Of a stretch of 64,000 bases of DNA, positions 45,948 to 55,324 are shown one piece after another. Every line of letters starts with the position of its first letter. Within the stretch, counting starts at the first letter, position 1. The position numbers were made by a program, and so were the translations under genes. The DNA lies in the NCBI RefSeq assembly GCF_030160295.1, contig NZ_BSOB01000010.1, positions 272,084-336,083 on the forward strand, written 5' to 3'. Source of the stretch: Dyella acidisoli (GTDB taxonomy: Bacteria > Pseudomonadota > Gammaproteobacteria > Xanthomonadales > Rhodanobacteraceae). The notes below the pieces were generated by a model that saw only the letters and a list, made by a program, of their open reading frames with translations, did no database searches and was not told where the DNA came from.

Positions 45948-47225
45948 TTAGAGCATGTACCACCCATGCATGATTCCGTGTGTCAGAGTCACGGAAATGA
46001 CTACCCACGCGAGCAAAACGAACGAATCGGCCTTCTCGTTACGAACCTGTTGCAACCCCATCCAAAGGACAAGCGGGATGATTGAATATCTGTTTTCAAT
46101 CATCCATGAGGATGAGAGATAAAAGGCAGAAAACGGATAAATGAGCCATCCTTGCGATACTGCAAAGCGCGTGCATACCAGGCAACACGCGGCCAGCGCA
46201 CATAGAGCAGAAAACAGTATGTGATAACCCAAGCCACTGCGTACTACTGCAATGACTCCGTTGTGAAAGATGGAATGCTCCGCAACCAAATTAGCGAAGT
46301 TGCCGTCGAGCTTCGCCAAGGCGAAAACAACGAGCGGGATCAGCACCATTTGCGGGCGCTCCCAAACTTTGGCAAAAAAATCCTTCACGCAAAACCAAAC
46401 TTGGTTCGGAAAGAAGACAAATACGAGAAACAGAAAAAAGTAGATATTTCCGCGATGCCATTGCAAATCAGGGTGGCCGTATGCCTGGGACTTTTCCAAG
46501 GCTATGGTGCCATTCCATGCCCAGTACCCAATAAAAATCGAGAGTGGAAGCAGGTACGGGAGACCGGCACGGAAGACGTCTTTAAACGTCCTACCAACCT
46601 GCCATTGGCCCTCCTGCAAGATCGGCCAAATGGCAAACATTGCCATAAAGCCAACCCAAACCACATTATTTTGTCGCACAAAGATGGATAAGGTCAGGGC
46701 CGCGGCCGACAGCATGTGCCGTCGCTTCAAGACCGCAAGCATGGCTGCCAATACAAGCGCTGCTGAAAGGACGTCTGTATAGATCAGGAAATCATAAGGA
46801 TAAAGCAGCGGCAGAAAGAGAAACATCATCGCTCGTTTGAGTGGCGATGAATCATTCACTGTGCGCCTGATGAGATAGAAAATTAAGGCGGCGAGTAGTC
46901 CGAACAGCGATGTTATTACTCGCATCGCGCTGATCGAATGCACGTTAGTAATCTGCAGCAGAACGGCCACCAACAAGTGATAGCCGGGAATCATGGTCAG
47001 CGCATCATTTGCTACATAATTTCCGTGTAAGAAACTCTCGATCTGCGGAATGTGGACTAGCTCGTCTCCAATGTGGCGCATCCGTCCGGCACGTAGCGAC
47101 TCAACGAGCGACGCAACCCATATCACTAAAAGCAAAAATAATGAAATGTTGGAACTTACGGGTTTCCTAAGCTGTTGCATCAGACGGTCCGTGTACCATG
47201 CTTCGTCTTCAAGAATACGTACCAT
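45948..47225 (-). CDS. ALG10/DIE2-like polytopic glucosyltransferase
   Basis: A 425-residue protein with about 11-12 membrane segments and three blocks typical of the eukaryotic ALG10/DIE2 family: GDELVHIPQ (residues 53-61), in the place of the DEIFHIPQ luminal loop; LYPYDFLIYTDV (141-152) with FVRQNNVVWV (182-191); and, near the end, SSWMIENRYSIIPLVLW. ALG10 transfers the last alpha-1,2-glucose from dolichyl-P-glucose onto the N-glycan precursor. A bacterial form would probably use a polyprenyl-P-sugar and an unknown glycan. Three 60-base lines I counted hold 38-48% GC, far below the flanks, so recent transfer is likely. The start is uncertain (47225 or 47180). Confidence 0.75.
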   Translation of the reverse strand: MVRILEDEAWYTDRLMQQLRKPVSSNISLFLLLVIWVASLVESLRAGRMRHIGDELVHIPQIESFLHGNYVANDALTMIPGYHLLVAVLLQITNVHSISAMRVITSLFGLLAALIFYLIRRTVNDSSPLKRAMMFLFLPLLYPYDFLIYTDVLSAALVLAAMLAVLKRRHMLSAAALTLSIFVRQNNVVWVGFMAMFAIWPILQEGQWQVGRTFKDVFRAGLPYLLPLSIFIGYWAWNGTIALEKSQAYGHPDLQWHRGNIYFFLFLVFVFFPNQVWFCVKDFFAKVWERPQMVLIPLVVFALAKLDGNFANLVAEHSIFHNGVIAVVRSGLGYHILFSALCALAACCLVCTRFAVSQGWLIYPFSAFYLSSSWMIENRYSIIPLVLWMGLQQVRNEKADSFVLLAWVVISVTLTHGIMHGWYML

Positions 47226-47735
47226 CCTCAAGGATGCACGCGATCAGTTAGTTCCAGCGCTTTCGATTGCTTCGGCTAAGCGTATGGTAGCGCACCATCG
47301 ATCGGCAATGTCCGCATATGAACTCCTCGCCTTTTGCCAAGCCCCCCAACTCTGGCATCCGTGGTCACTGCATGCATATATCCGGCCTCCAATTGCCGCA
47401 CAACCATCCAGTGCCAAGCCATGGTGAGCAAGTCGCGTAGCACTCCCAATCGCTTTGGCGCTGCGAGCACGCGGGCATTTCAGGGTTTTGCCAACGCCGG
47501 CCCGACCACCATCGCTCAAGAGCTTCATAGTCGGAAGAAGTCGTTTCGGGCACTCTTCCAAGTCAACGGCTAACTCGGGTCCGCAGTTCGCATCATGGCG
47601 CATGCATTGTCCAAGCCATCTGCGTCGTCTTGTTGGTCATCGCCATGCAAACCACATTCGAATGGGAGCAGACCGCCAGACGATCCATCGGCTAAGCATA
47701 CATACGCATGACGGTGTTTGGGTTTCCACCCCAAC
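47226..47735. other. 510 bases without a convincing gene
   Basis: Open frames of 60-119 codons exist in several phases, but none has a ribosome site and a recognisable product. The minus-strand frames between about 47250 and 47600 have fairly ordinary residue composition but are out of phase with each other, as in a decayed gene with frameshifts. A family B half-element closes the stretch at 47711-47740. Confidence 0.5.
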
Positions 47736-47740
47736 CTACA
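47711..47740. repeat. Family B half-element at the EamA gene end
   Basis: ACGGTGTTTGGGTTTCCACC followed by CCAACCTACA corresponds to the right arm of family B. The TAG stop codon of the transporter gene (47736-47738, minus strand) lies in its terminal CCAACCTAC. No matching left arm was found. Confidence 0.75.
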
Positions 47741-48632
47741 CCTCGTGATGGATTGCTTCGGCCGGTGGTTCGCGACGCGGCGTCAACTCCACCAAGTACA
47801 TCGCGGCAAGCACCAGGCCGCCGCCGCAAAGCATGCGCCAGGTGAGCACATCGCTGCCGAACATCACCGCGAATGTGGCGGCGAAGACGGGTTCCGTAGT
47901 CATCACGATGGCCGCACGTGTAGCAGGCAGATGGGCCTGCGCCCACGTCTGCATCAGCATGGCGCCCGCGCCGGCCACCAACGCCATGTACAGCACGGCG
48001 ATCCAGGCGCTGCGATCGGGTGGCAACGTCGGCCCGCCGTGACCTGCGGTGGCCAGCAGGCACACCAACGCAATCACCGCCATCTGCACCGCGGACAAAC
48101 CAAATGCTTCGTCGGCACGCGCCCAATGGCCCAGCCCGACGATATGCAAGCCATAGAGCAGGGCCGAAATCAGTGTGAGCCATACACCGAGATCGACTGA
48201 AAATCCATTGAGCGTCAGCAACGCCAAACCCAACGTAGCCATGCCCACCGCCAACCACACGCTGGTGGACATGCGCTGGCGTAACAGAAACGTGGCTAGG
48301 ATCGGCGTGAACACCACATACATGCCGGTAACGAAACCGCTGACGCTCGGTGAAATCAGCGAAAGACCCCAGGTTTGCAGCAATTGCCCCAGGCCATACA
48401 GTGCGCCCAGCATCACGCCACGCCATAGCTGACGACGTTCCAGCCGTGCTACGTGGCGATGGAACAGCGCGAACATGACAACTGCCGCGACGATGAATCG
48501 CACGGCCAGGAAATCCGCTACCGGCATGCGATCAACCACGTCCTTGATCAGCACGAAGGTGGAACCCCACACCGCCGCTGTCACCAGCAGACCGATGGTC
48601 GCCAGCAGGCCCACGCGCGATGTCGTAGTCAT
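47736..48632 (-). CDS. EamA/DMT-family transporter
   Basis: A 298-residue protein with ten membrane segments in two five-segment EamA halves. The first half holds LLVTAAVWGSTFVLIKDVV and ISPSVSGFVTGMYVVFTPIL, and the second holds YMALVAGAGAMLMQTWAQ and AAIVMTTEPVFAATFAVMFG. Members of the drug/metabolite superfamily export amino acids, nucleotide sugars or drugs; the substrate cannot be told. The ATG at 48632 overlaps the stop of the glycosyltransferase gene in ATGA, so they are coupled. The long open frame above it belongs to the glycosyltransferase gene, out of frame. Confidence 0.9.
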   Translation of the reverse strand: MTTTSRVGLLATIGLLVTAAVWGSTFVLIKDVVDRMPVADFLAVRFIVAAVVMFALFHRHVARLERRQLWRGVMLGALYGLGQLLQTWGLSLISPSVSGFVTGMYVVFTPILATFLLRQRMSTSVWLAVGMATLGLALLTLNGFSVDLGVWLTLISALLYGLHIVGLGHWARADEAFGLSAVQMAVIALVCLLATAGHGGPTLPPDRSAWIAVLYMALVAGAGAMLMQTWAQAHLPATRAAIVMTTEPVFAATFAVMFGSDVLTWRMLCGGGLVLAAMYLVELTPRREPPAEAIHHEV

Positions 48633-49495
48633 CGCTTGGCCGTCCGCAACCATTGCCCGGGAATCTTCAACAGGAACCGTGTCCAGATACCGAACCACAC
48701 CACGATGGCGACAAGCGGATTTTGCGCGGCACGATCGAACTTGCGGAACCAGCGCCACATGCCGCGATGCTTGTGATAACTCACGAAGATTGGACGATGC
48801 CGGCTTGACCCACCCTTGCCATGCATCACGCGGACATCGCCTGCCAGCAGCACGCGCCAGCCCGCATCGCGCACGCGGCGGCACAGATCGAGATCTTCGC
48901 AATGCAGGAAATACTTTTCATCAAAGCCGTGCAAGGATTCGAACACCCGCTGCGGCATCAGCATTACGGCGCCGGAGACAGCCTCTGCATCAACCACGTG
49001 ATCGGGAATGGATGATGCGTTCACGCCTCCGTTGCGCTTGAACAATGTGGCAAGCGCCCGCCCCAGCAGCGGATCACGACGAAACGAAGCGGGATCGGGC
49101 ACACCGTTTGCATCGCAGACCACCGCACCGACGAGGCCCACTTTGTTTTCCGTCGCCACGATGTCGAGCAAGCGCTGCAAGGTAGTTTGGTCGACCAGGC
49201 AATCCGGATTGAGGATCAAAAGATTCTCGCCGCGCGCCTGAGCCGCCGCACGATTCACCGCAGGACCAAAGCCAAGATTGGCGTGGTTGTACATCACCTT
49301 GAAACGAGGATCGGCTTCGCGAGCGCGTGCGATAGCCTGCGGAATGCCATCGGTCGACGCGTTGTCGATCAGCAGCAGTTCGAGCGGAATCGTGCATGCG
49401 AGCACGCTCTTGACGCAGTCGCGCAAGCTCGGCCCGCTGTCGGCGGAGACGATGATGACGCTGAGCTGCAGTTGAAACGGATCAGGAGCTGGCAT
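48629..49495 (-). CDS. Glycosyltransferase family 2 (GT-A)
   Basis: A 288-residue GT2 enzyme of the rhamnosyltransferase (WbbL/RfbN) style. The nucleotide-sugar site holds LSVIIVSADSGPSLRDCVKS and LLLIDNASTDG (about residues 41-51). The metal motif is ENLLILNPDCLVD, in place of DXD. The acceptor block is VSGAVMLMPQRVFESLHGFD, then YFLHCEDLDLCRRVRDAGW. A C-terminal hydrophobic helix (AIVVWFGIWTRFLL) may tie it to the membrane. The start at 49495 (MPAPDPFQ) was chosen over an upstream frame that runs through a family B repeat. Its coupling to the EamA gene suggests a joint role in glycan or sugar handling. Confidence 0.9.
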   Translation of the reverse strand: MPAPDPFQLQLSVIIVSADSGPSLRDCVKSVLACTIPLELLLIDNASTDGIPQAIARAREADPRFKVMYNHANLGFGPAVNRAAAQARGENLLILNPDCLVDQTTLQRLLDIVATENKVGLVGAVVCDANGVPDPASFRRDPLLGRALATLFKRNGGVNASSIPDHVVDAEAVSGAVMLMPQRVFESLHGFDEKYFLHCEDLDLCRRVRDAGWRVLLAGDVRVMHGKGGSSRHRPIFVSYHKHRGMWRWFRKFDRAAQNPLVAIVVWFGIWTRFLLKIPGQWLRTAKR

Positions 49496-49552
49496 AGCTG
49501 GACGGTGGCTTCCGGGGCTGTGATCGTACTGCAACGCGTTTGCGGAACTGAT

Positions 49553-49625
49553 GTAGGTTGAGGCGCAAACCCCAACATCGCCAAGCACACACATTACGAT
49601 GTTGGGGTTTGCACCCCAACCTACC
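49553..49625. repeat. Dispersed palindrome, family B
   Basis: The arms GTAGGTTGAGGCGCAAACCC and GGGTTTGCACCCCAACCTAC flank a 30-base spacer with ATCGCCAAGCAC. The right end supplies the TAG stop codon of the gene at 49621-50367. The element separates that gene from the glycosyltransferase gene. Confidence 0.9.
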
Positions 49626-50367
49626 TTTCTTCGAATACATCCTGCCCTAACACATGCGACAGCGCCAACGGCGGTTGGTCTTCGCCGCGGCTCAACCATG
49701 CTTCGCCAGCATGCCAGCCATACAGCTGCCAACCGCGCAGCCGGTACTGCTTGTCGTGGGCGCGATCGTACAACACCACACCGCTCCATGCCGTCATCGG
49801 CATGGCCATCCATCGCTGCCCCGGCGCCATGGAAACCTGCGGCTCGATGTCATGGATATGCGTGTTGGTGCCGATGCGGCAGTTACGCATGTCGATCATC
49901 GTCATGTCGGTCGCGCTTTCGCCCAGGGACGCCCATATCGGTGACTCAAGTTCGATCAAAGTGTCCGCAGGGCCAATCTGCGCAAGCGCCATATCGCGCC
50001 ACTCGGGCGAGGTGGCTGCAAGGACGGCATTGCGTTGCGGCTTGCGATCCTGCCACGACTCCAGCAACACCAGCAGGGAGAAACCCACCAAGGCCGCCAG
50101 CATCGTCAAAGTAAGGCCCAACGCGTGGCGATCGAACGCGAGGTAACTCGCCACCAGCAAGCCGGCAAAGCCCCAGCGCAAGGCGCGTCGAAGTAGGGCG
50201 TTATGCGGCTGCAAGCGAGGCAATCGCGCCACCTGGATGGCAGCAAGTCCTAACAACAGAGGCAGTCCGGCCCACCACGGCAGACACGCCAGCAACACCA
50301 TCCATGCGATGGCCAGCGCCAAGGCCGGCCATCGATTGCGCAATGCGGTGAGGCTTAGCCGCACCAC
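49621..50367 (-). CDS. Membrane protein of unknown function starting inside purL
   Basis: About 248 residues. The N-terminal half is hydrophobic, with three to four membrane segments ([50 protein letters not shown]-like) and the loop [10 protein letters not shown]. This loosely recalls the first part of TgpA/DUF3488 transglutaminase membrane proteins. The C-terminal half is soluble ([20 protein letters not shown] and [13 protein letters not shown]), with no family I can name. The start is probably one of two GTG codons (50367 or 50364) in the last codons of purL, read in another frame, which implies coupling; the ATG at 50301 is the alternative. The stop codon lies in a family B repeat. Confidence 0.65.
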   Translation of the reverse strand: MVRLSLTALRNRWPALALAIAWMVLLACLPWWAGLPLLLGLAAIQVARLPRLQPHNALLRRALRWGFAGLLVASYLAFDRHALGLTLTMLAALVGFSLLVLLESWQDRKPQRNAVLAATSPEWRDMALAQIGPADTLIELESPIWASLGESATDMTMIDMRNCRIGTNTHIHDIEPQVSMAPGQRWMAMPMTAWSGVVLYDRAHDKQYRLRGWQLYGWHAGEAWLSRGEDQPPLALSHVLGQDVFEER

Positions 50368-53300
50368 ACCCTGGCGTTGCGGAACATGCGCATCCACGGC
50401 GAATCCTCGCCCCAGGTATCCGGATGCCAGCTCATTTGCACGGTGCGGAACACGCGTTCCGGATGTGGCATCAGGATCGTCACCCGCCCATCCGCAGCGG
50501 TAAAGCCGGCCAGGCCGCCGGGCGAACCGTTGGGATTGAGCGGATAGTGTTCGGTGGGCTTGCCGCGATTGTCTACGAAGCGCACCGCACCGCCTGCCTT
50601 CGACGGGCTGCACGACGCCGAAAAGCTCACGCGCCCTTCACCGTGCGCCACCACCACCGGAATACGCGAACCGTTCATGCCCTTGAAGAAAATGCTGGGC
50701 GAATCCAGCACTTCCAACGTGGACAGACGCGCTTCGTATTGCTCGGAAGCATTGCGCAGGAATTTCGGCCAATGCTGCGCACCCGGAATGATGTCCTTGA
50801 GTTGGCTCATCATCTGGCAACCGTTGCACACGCCCAGTGCAAACTTGCTGGTGTCAGCGAAGAACGTGCTGAACTCCGCACGCAGCATGTCGTTGTAGAG
50901 AATCGACGCCGCCCAGCCGCGACCAGCGCCGAGTACGTCGCCGAAGGAGAAACCGCCACACGCCGCGAAACCGCGAAAATCGCCGAGCTTGATACGTCCG
51001 CTGACGAGATCAGACATATGCACATCGACTGCTTCGAAACCGGCGCGGGTGAACGCAGCCGCCATTTCCACCTGGCCATTGACGCCCTGCTCGCGCAGGA
51101 CCGCCACGCGCGGGCGCGTGCCTTTGCCGATGTATGGCGCGGCGATGTCCTCGGCCGGATCGAATGTAAGCTTGGGACTGATGCCCGCATCCGCATCATC
51201 GATGCGCCATTCCAGTTCCGCATCCGCGCTGACCGGGTTGTCGCGCAGGCGTTGCATCGCGTAGCTGGTTTCGTTCCACGCCTTGAATAGCTGCGTCCAG
51301 TTCCACTTGAACAACGTGTCGCCGTTGAGGAACAGCTTAATGCCAAGCTTTTCCTTCGGACGGCCGATGCGATTGCTCATGCCAGCCAAGCCGTGCTTGA
51401 TCAGCAGTGATTCGAACGCTTCGCGATTGGCTGTTGCCACCTGCAGCACAGCGCCAAGTTCTTCGTTGAACAAGGCGCGCAGCGTCGCTTCGGCCCAGCC
51501 ATCCAGCGTGATCTCAAGACCGCAACGGCCGGCGAAAGCCATTTCCAGCAGCGTGATGATCACACCGCCGTCGGAACGATCGTGATAGGCCAGCAGCATG
51601 CCGGCGCGGTTTGCTTCCTGCACCAGATCGAACAAGGCCTTCAGGCGCTTGGCATCATCCAGATCGGGCGGTACGCCGCCGCCGCGATTGAATACTTGCG
51701 TAAGCGCAGAACCGCCGAGACGTCCGCGGCCCGCACCGAGATCGATCAACCATAAATCGGAGTCGCCGCGATCGAGCCGCATTTGCGGCGTCAGCGTGCG
51801 ACGCGCGTCGTCGACACGGGCGAAACCTGTGATGACCAGCGACACCGGCGCCACCGTACGCTGCGGTGTTTCGCCGTCGTGCCACACGGTTTGCATGGAG
51901 AGCGAGTCCTTGCCGACCGGAATGGAAATATCCAGTTCCGGACACAGTTCCATGCCGACAGCTTTCACTGCATCGAACAGGGCGGCGTCTTCGCCCGGAT
52001 GATTCACTGCCGCCATCCAGTTAGCGGAAAGGCGCATTTCACTCAGCGATTCAATCGGCGCCGCGGCGAGATTGGTGATAGCCTCGCCAACGGCAAGACG
52101 CGCAGCACCTGCACTGTTGAGCAAAGCGACCGGCGCGCGCTCGGCCATCGCCATCGCTTCGCCTTTATAGCCTTCGAAATCCACCAGCGTAACCGCGCAG
52201 TCGGCCACCGGCACCTGCCACGGACCCACCATCGGATCGCGTGCGCACAGGCCGCCGACAGTGCGATCACCGATGGTGATGAGAAAGCTTTTGCTACCTA
52301 CGGTCGGCAGACGCAGCACGCGCATCAGCGCTTCGTCCATGCCGATGCCGCTCAAATCCGGAATCAGATCGATGCGCGGTTTGATGTGCTTGGTATCGCG
52401 ATGCATGCGCGGTGCCTTGCCAAACAGCACATCCATCGGCAGATCGATGACGGTGAGGTTGCGGCGCGGATCAGTGACACGCAGCACGCGCGCTTGCGTG
52501 GCGGTACCGACTACAGCGTATGGGCAACGCTCGCGCACGCAGTACGCTTCGAACTGAGGTAGATGTTCTTGCGCGATCGCCAGCACGTAGCGCTCTTGCG
52601 ATTCGTTGCTCCACACCTGCATCGGTGACAGCGAAGGATCGTCGCACGGCACTTTCGACAGATCGATCTCGCCACCTACGCCCGCATCGTTGAGCAATTC
52701 CGGAATAGCGTTGGACAAGCCGCCCGCGCCGACGTCGTGAACGCTGACGATGGGGTTGTGTTCGCCCAGCGACCAGCAGGCGTCGATCACTTGCTGGCAG
52801 CGGCGTTCCATTTCCGCGTTGTCACGCTGCACGGAAGCGAAGTCGAGTTCCGCGCTGGATGCGCCGGATGCCATCGACGAAGCAGCACCGCCGCCCAGAC
52901 CGATCAGCATGGCCGGGCCGCCCAGCACGATCACCGCATGACCCGGCTGCAGCTCGCGCTTCTGAACGTGTTCGCTGCGGATATTGGCGATACCGCCAGC
53001 AATCATGATCGGCTTGTCGTAGCCGCGGCGCACCCCGGCTTCGCCGGTCTCGTGCTCATACGTGCGGAAATAGCCGCCCAGGCACGGACGTCCAAACTCG
53101 TTGTTGAATGCAGCAGCGCCGAGCGGGCCATCGCGCATGATCTCGAATGCGCTGGCCATGCGCGGCGGCAGCGGGCGTTCCACTTCCCACGGCTGCGAAT
53201 GGCCTGGAATGCGCAGATCCGACACGGAGAAACCGGCCAGTCCCGCCTTGGGTTTGGCGCCACGACCGGTAGCGCCCTCGTCGCGGATTTCGCCGCCGGC

Positions 53301-54215
53301 ACCGGTGGCCGCACCAGGCCATGGCGCGATCGCAGTGGGATGGTTATGCGTTTCCACCTTGATCGCGTAGTCGATGCGTTCTCCGCGAGCGCGCCACACA
53401 CCATCGGTATCGCAGACGAAGCGCTCGCCCGCATGACCTTCGATCACCGCCGCATTGTCCTTGTAGGCGGACAGCGTGTATGCCGGCGAATGCTGGTGCG
53501 TGTTCTTGATCATGGCGAACAGGCTCTTCTCCTGCGCTTCGCCATCCAGCGTCCAGCTGGCGTTGAACACTTTGTGGCGGCAGTGCTCGGAGTTGGCCTG
53601 CGCGAACATGAAGAGTTCGGCATCGGTGGGATCACGGCCCAGCTCGGCGTAGCGCGCGGCCAGGTAATCGATCTCGTCATCGGCCAGCGCCAGACCCAGC
53701 TCGGTGTTGGCCTTCGCCAATGCGCCGCGCGGATCGCTGCCCAGCGCGACGTACACCAGATCGCCCGGCTGACCCGCCAGGAACAAGCCTTGTGCCTGAT
53801 CGAGGCGCGTAAGCACCGATTGCGTCATCGTGTCGTGCAGGACCGCGAGCAGTTCCTGATAGCTCGCATCGTCAGTCGCCGGCAGGCCGCTTACCTGGTA
53901 GGCCGTACCACGCTCAACGCGGCGTACGTCGAAACCGCAGTCATGCAGGATGTCGGTGGCTTTGCTCGACCATGGCGAAATGGTGCCCAGACGCGGCACC
54001 ACCCACAGCGAGGCGATTTCCGGTTTGCTGTCCTTGGCTTCCAGTGCCTCCAGCAGGCGCGTGCGCTGTTCGCCCTCGGGCTCGGAAGCGGCGTCGATGA
54101 AATAGACGAACCAGCACGCCTGCACCCTGGTGCCACGATGCAGGGCATCCAGGCGGGCATTAAGACGTTCCAGACGAAAAGGCGAGAGGGCGCTCTGCCC
54201 GTCGAGTGCGATCAT
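50355..54215 (-). CDS. purL: Phosphoribosylformylglycinamidine synthase
   Basis: A 1286-residue large-form PurL (FGAM synthase) for step four of purine synthesis. The N-terminal PurS-like part is followed by the linker and two PurM-like ATP-binding halves ([20 protein letters not shown] around residue 290; [26 protein letters not shown]-type [12 protein letters not shown]). The C-terminal glutaminase domain has the nucleophile Cys in [12 protein letters not shown] and the His/Glu pair in MPHPERVFR. The length matches the gammaproteobacterial enzyme. It stands alone, with about 160 bases upstream holding a family B repeat and a CCCTCTCC hairpin. Confidence 0.97.
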   Translation of the reverse strand: MIALDGQSALSPFRLERLNARLDALHRGTRVQACWFVYFIDAASEPEGEQRTRLLEALEAKDSKPEIASLWVVPRLGTISPWSSKATDILHDCGFDVRRVERGTAYQVSGLPATDDASYQELLAVLHDTMTQSVLTRLDQAQGLFLAGQPGDLVYVALGSDPRGALAKANTELGLALADDEIDYLAARYAELGRDPTDAELFMFAQANSEHCRHKVFNASWTLDGEAQEKSLFAMIKNTHQHSPAYTLSAYKDNAAVIEGHAGERFVCDTDGVWRARGERIDYAIKVETHNHPTAIAPWPGAATGAGGEIRDEGATGRGAKPKAGLAGFSVSDLRIPGHSQPWEVERPLPPRMASAFEIMRDGPLGAAAFNNEFGRPCLGGYFRTYEHETGEAGVRRGYDKPIMIAGGIANIRSEHVQKRELQPGHAVIVLGGPAMLIGLGGGAASSMASGASSAELDFASVQRDNAEMERRCQQVIDACWSLGEHNPIVSVHDVGAGGLSNAIPELLNDAGVGGEIDLSKVPCDDPSLSPMQVWSNESQERYVLAIAQEHLPQFEAYCVRERCPYAVVGTATQARVLRVTDPRRNLTVIDLPMDVLFGKAPRMHRDTKHIKPRIDLIPDLSGIGMDEALMRVLRLPTVGSKSFLITIGDRTVGGLCARDPMVGPWQVPVADCAVTLVDFEGYKGEAMAMAERAPVALLNSAGAARLAVGEAITNLAAAPIESLSEMRLSANWMAAVNHPGEDAALFDAVKAVGMELCPELDISIPVGKDSLSMQTVWHDGETPQRTVAPVSLVITGFARVDDARRTLTPQMRLDRGDSDLWLIDLGAGRGRLGGSALTQVFNRGGGVPPDLDDAKRLKALFDLVQEANRAGMLLAYHDRSDGGVIITLLEMAFAGRCGLEITLDGWAEATLRALFNEELGAVLQVATANREAFESLLIKHGLAGMSNRIGRPKEKLGIKLFLNGDTLFKWNWTQLFKAWNETSYAMQRLRDNPVSADAELEWRIDDADAGISPKLTFDPAEDIAAPYIGKGTRPRVAVLREQGVNGQVEMAAAFTRAGFEAVDVHMSDLVSGRIKLGDFRGFAACGGFSFGDVLGAGRGWAASILYNDMLRAEFSTFFADTSKFALGVCNGCQMMSQLKDIIPGAQHWPKFLRNASEQYEARLSTLEVLDSPSIFFKGMNGSRIPVVVAHGEGRVSFSASCSPSKAGGAVRFVDNRGKPTEHYPLNPNGSPGGLAGFTAADGRVTILMPHPERVFRTVQMSWHPDTWGEDSPWMRMFRNARVWCG

Positions 54216-54303
54216 TGCGGGGGAAAAGGCGCTAGCGATGGAAGCGGCTTATTGTACCTGAGCGGCGGCCGGCTCGCCCCCTCTCCTCTCTGGGGAGAGA
54301 AAG

Positions 54304-54380
54304 CAAGGTTGGGTTAGCGCAGCGTAACCCAACGATGCTGCCACGAGACGTTGGGTTACGCTGCGCCAACCCAACCTACG
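54304..54380. repeat. Dispersed palindrome, family B (variant)
   Basis: The arms AAGGTTGGGTTAGCGCAGCG and CGCTGCGCCAACCCAACCTA enclose two inner copies of GTAACCCAACG and CGTTGGGTTAC. The variant has TTGGGTTAGCGCAGC in place of TTGGGGTGCAAACC. Its right end holds the TAG stop codon of the DNA ligase gene (54376-54378). Confidence 0.88.
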
Positions 54381-55245
54381 GCTCGTCCCTTATCCGCATG
54401 AACCGCGCAAACCGTGGCTTCCCACCAGACGTCATGCCTTGATACCGATACGTCACCAAACTGCCCACGGGCGGGGGATTGCGGCGTTGCTCGTCGGTGA
54501 AGCCTGTGCCGATGCGGAACTGTGTGCCGTCAGGCATTTCCACCAGCAGTGAGCCCATCATGCCGGCGTACTTGCCCTTGCCCGGCACATGGTCGACCAC
54601 GCGGGCTTCCGCATCGTCGAATGGCTTGAATTTCAGCAGATCGTCGCTACGGCCGGCACGGTACAGCGACGCACCACGGTGCAAGACCAAACCTTCGCCG
54701 CCACCTTGCACAATTTCATCGAGCTTGCGCTTGAGTTCGGCTTCGTTGGCCACCTTGAATTGCAGCACCGGCTGCACCCATGGCTGGTCGATCTGCGCGA
54801 CCCACTTACGCAACGCCGGGATGCGCTCATCGAACGTGCCCGCATGTCCGGGTACGTCGAACACCATGTAGCGGATGTGATGCCAGGCCTGATCATCGGC
54901 AGGCTGCTGACGGATGGTGGCCGAAGCCAGTTCGAACTGATCACGTCCGGCCCACAATTCACCGTCCATGGGTGTTTTCGGCCAACCTGCCGTGAACCAC
55001 GCTGGCGCGTCGATCACTGCGCCGCTGCGAGTGCGAAGTTTCTCGCCATCCCAGTAGCCGCGCACGCCGTCGTATTTTTCGCTGACCCAGTAATCGTTTA
55101 GCGCGGCGCCAGCGTGATAGACGTTCGCCAGCATCACCGGCGAGGGTGAAAGCGTTGCCGGATAAACCGGCCAAGCGATAAATAGCCAGATCAGTACGAT
55201 CAAGCGCGCTCGCCACGCGCTGATCGATGACGATGATGTCCGCAT
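54376..55245 (-). CDS. ligE: Periplasmic ATP-dependent DNA ligase (LigE type)
   Basis: A 289-residue minimal ATP-dependent ligase. A signal peptide or N-terminal anchor (LIVLIWLFIAWPVYPA, about residues 15-30) precedes the adenylation domain, with the nucleophile Lys57 in SEKYDGVRGYWDG (motif I). TPMDGELWAG (motif III), GGGEGLVLHRG (motif IV) and LLKFKPFDDAEARVVD (motif V) follow, then an OB-fold ending in YRYQGMTSGGKPRFARFMRI. The layout and export signal are those of LigE proteins, found in bacteria that take up DNA. The gene lies after dsbC in the same direction, 79 bases away. The stop codon lies in a family B repeat. Confidence 0.93.
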   Translation of the reverse strand: MRTSSSSISAWRARLIVLIWLFIAWPVYPATLSPSPVMLANVYHAGAALNDYWVSEKYDGVRGYWDGEKLRTRSGAVIDAPAWFTAGWPKTPMDGELWAGRDQFELASATIRQQPADDQAWHHIRYMVFDVPGHAGTFDERIPALRKWVAQIDQPWVQPVLQFKVANEAELKRKLDEIVQGGGEGLVLHRGASLYRAGRSDDLLKFKPFDDAEARVVDHVPGKGKYAGMMGSLLVEMPDGTQFRIGTGFTDEQRRNPPPVGSLVTYRYQGMTSGGKPRFARFMRIRDEP

Positions 55246-55324
55246 GAGGCGTCCCTGTGTGCAAGTTTGTCTTCGTTACTCCAATGAAGACATTCTTGTT
55301 ACGCCTCAAGCTCAAGTCGATGGA

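Noticed and set aside
47244-47603. 119-codon minus-strand open frame as a gene
   Set aside because: It has no ribosome site and no recognised domain. Equally long open frames overlap it in other phases.
52737-54317. 526-codon open frame on the plus strand
   Set aside because: It is antisense to purL, whose motifs are complete. The product has low-complexity Arg/His/Ala composition and no family features.
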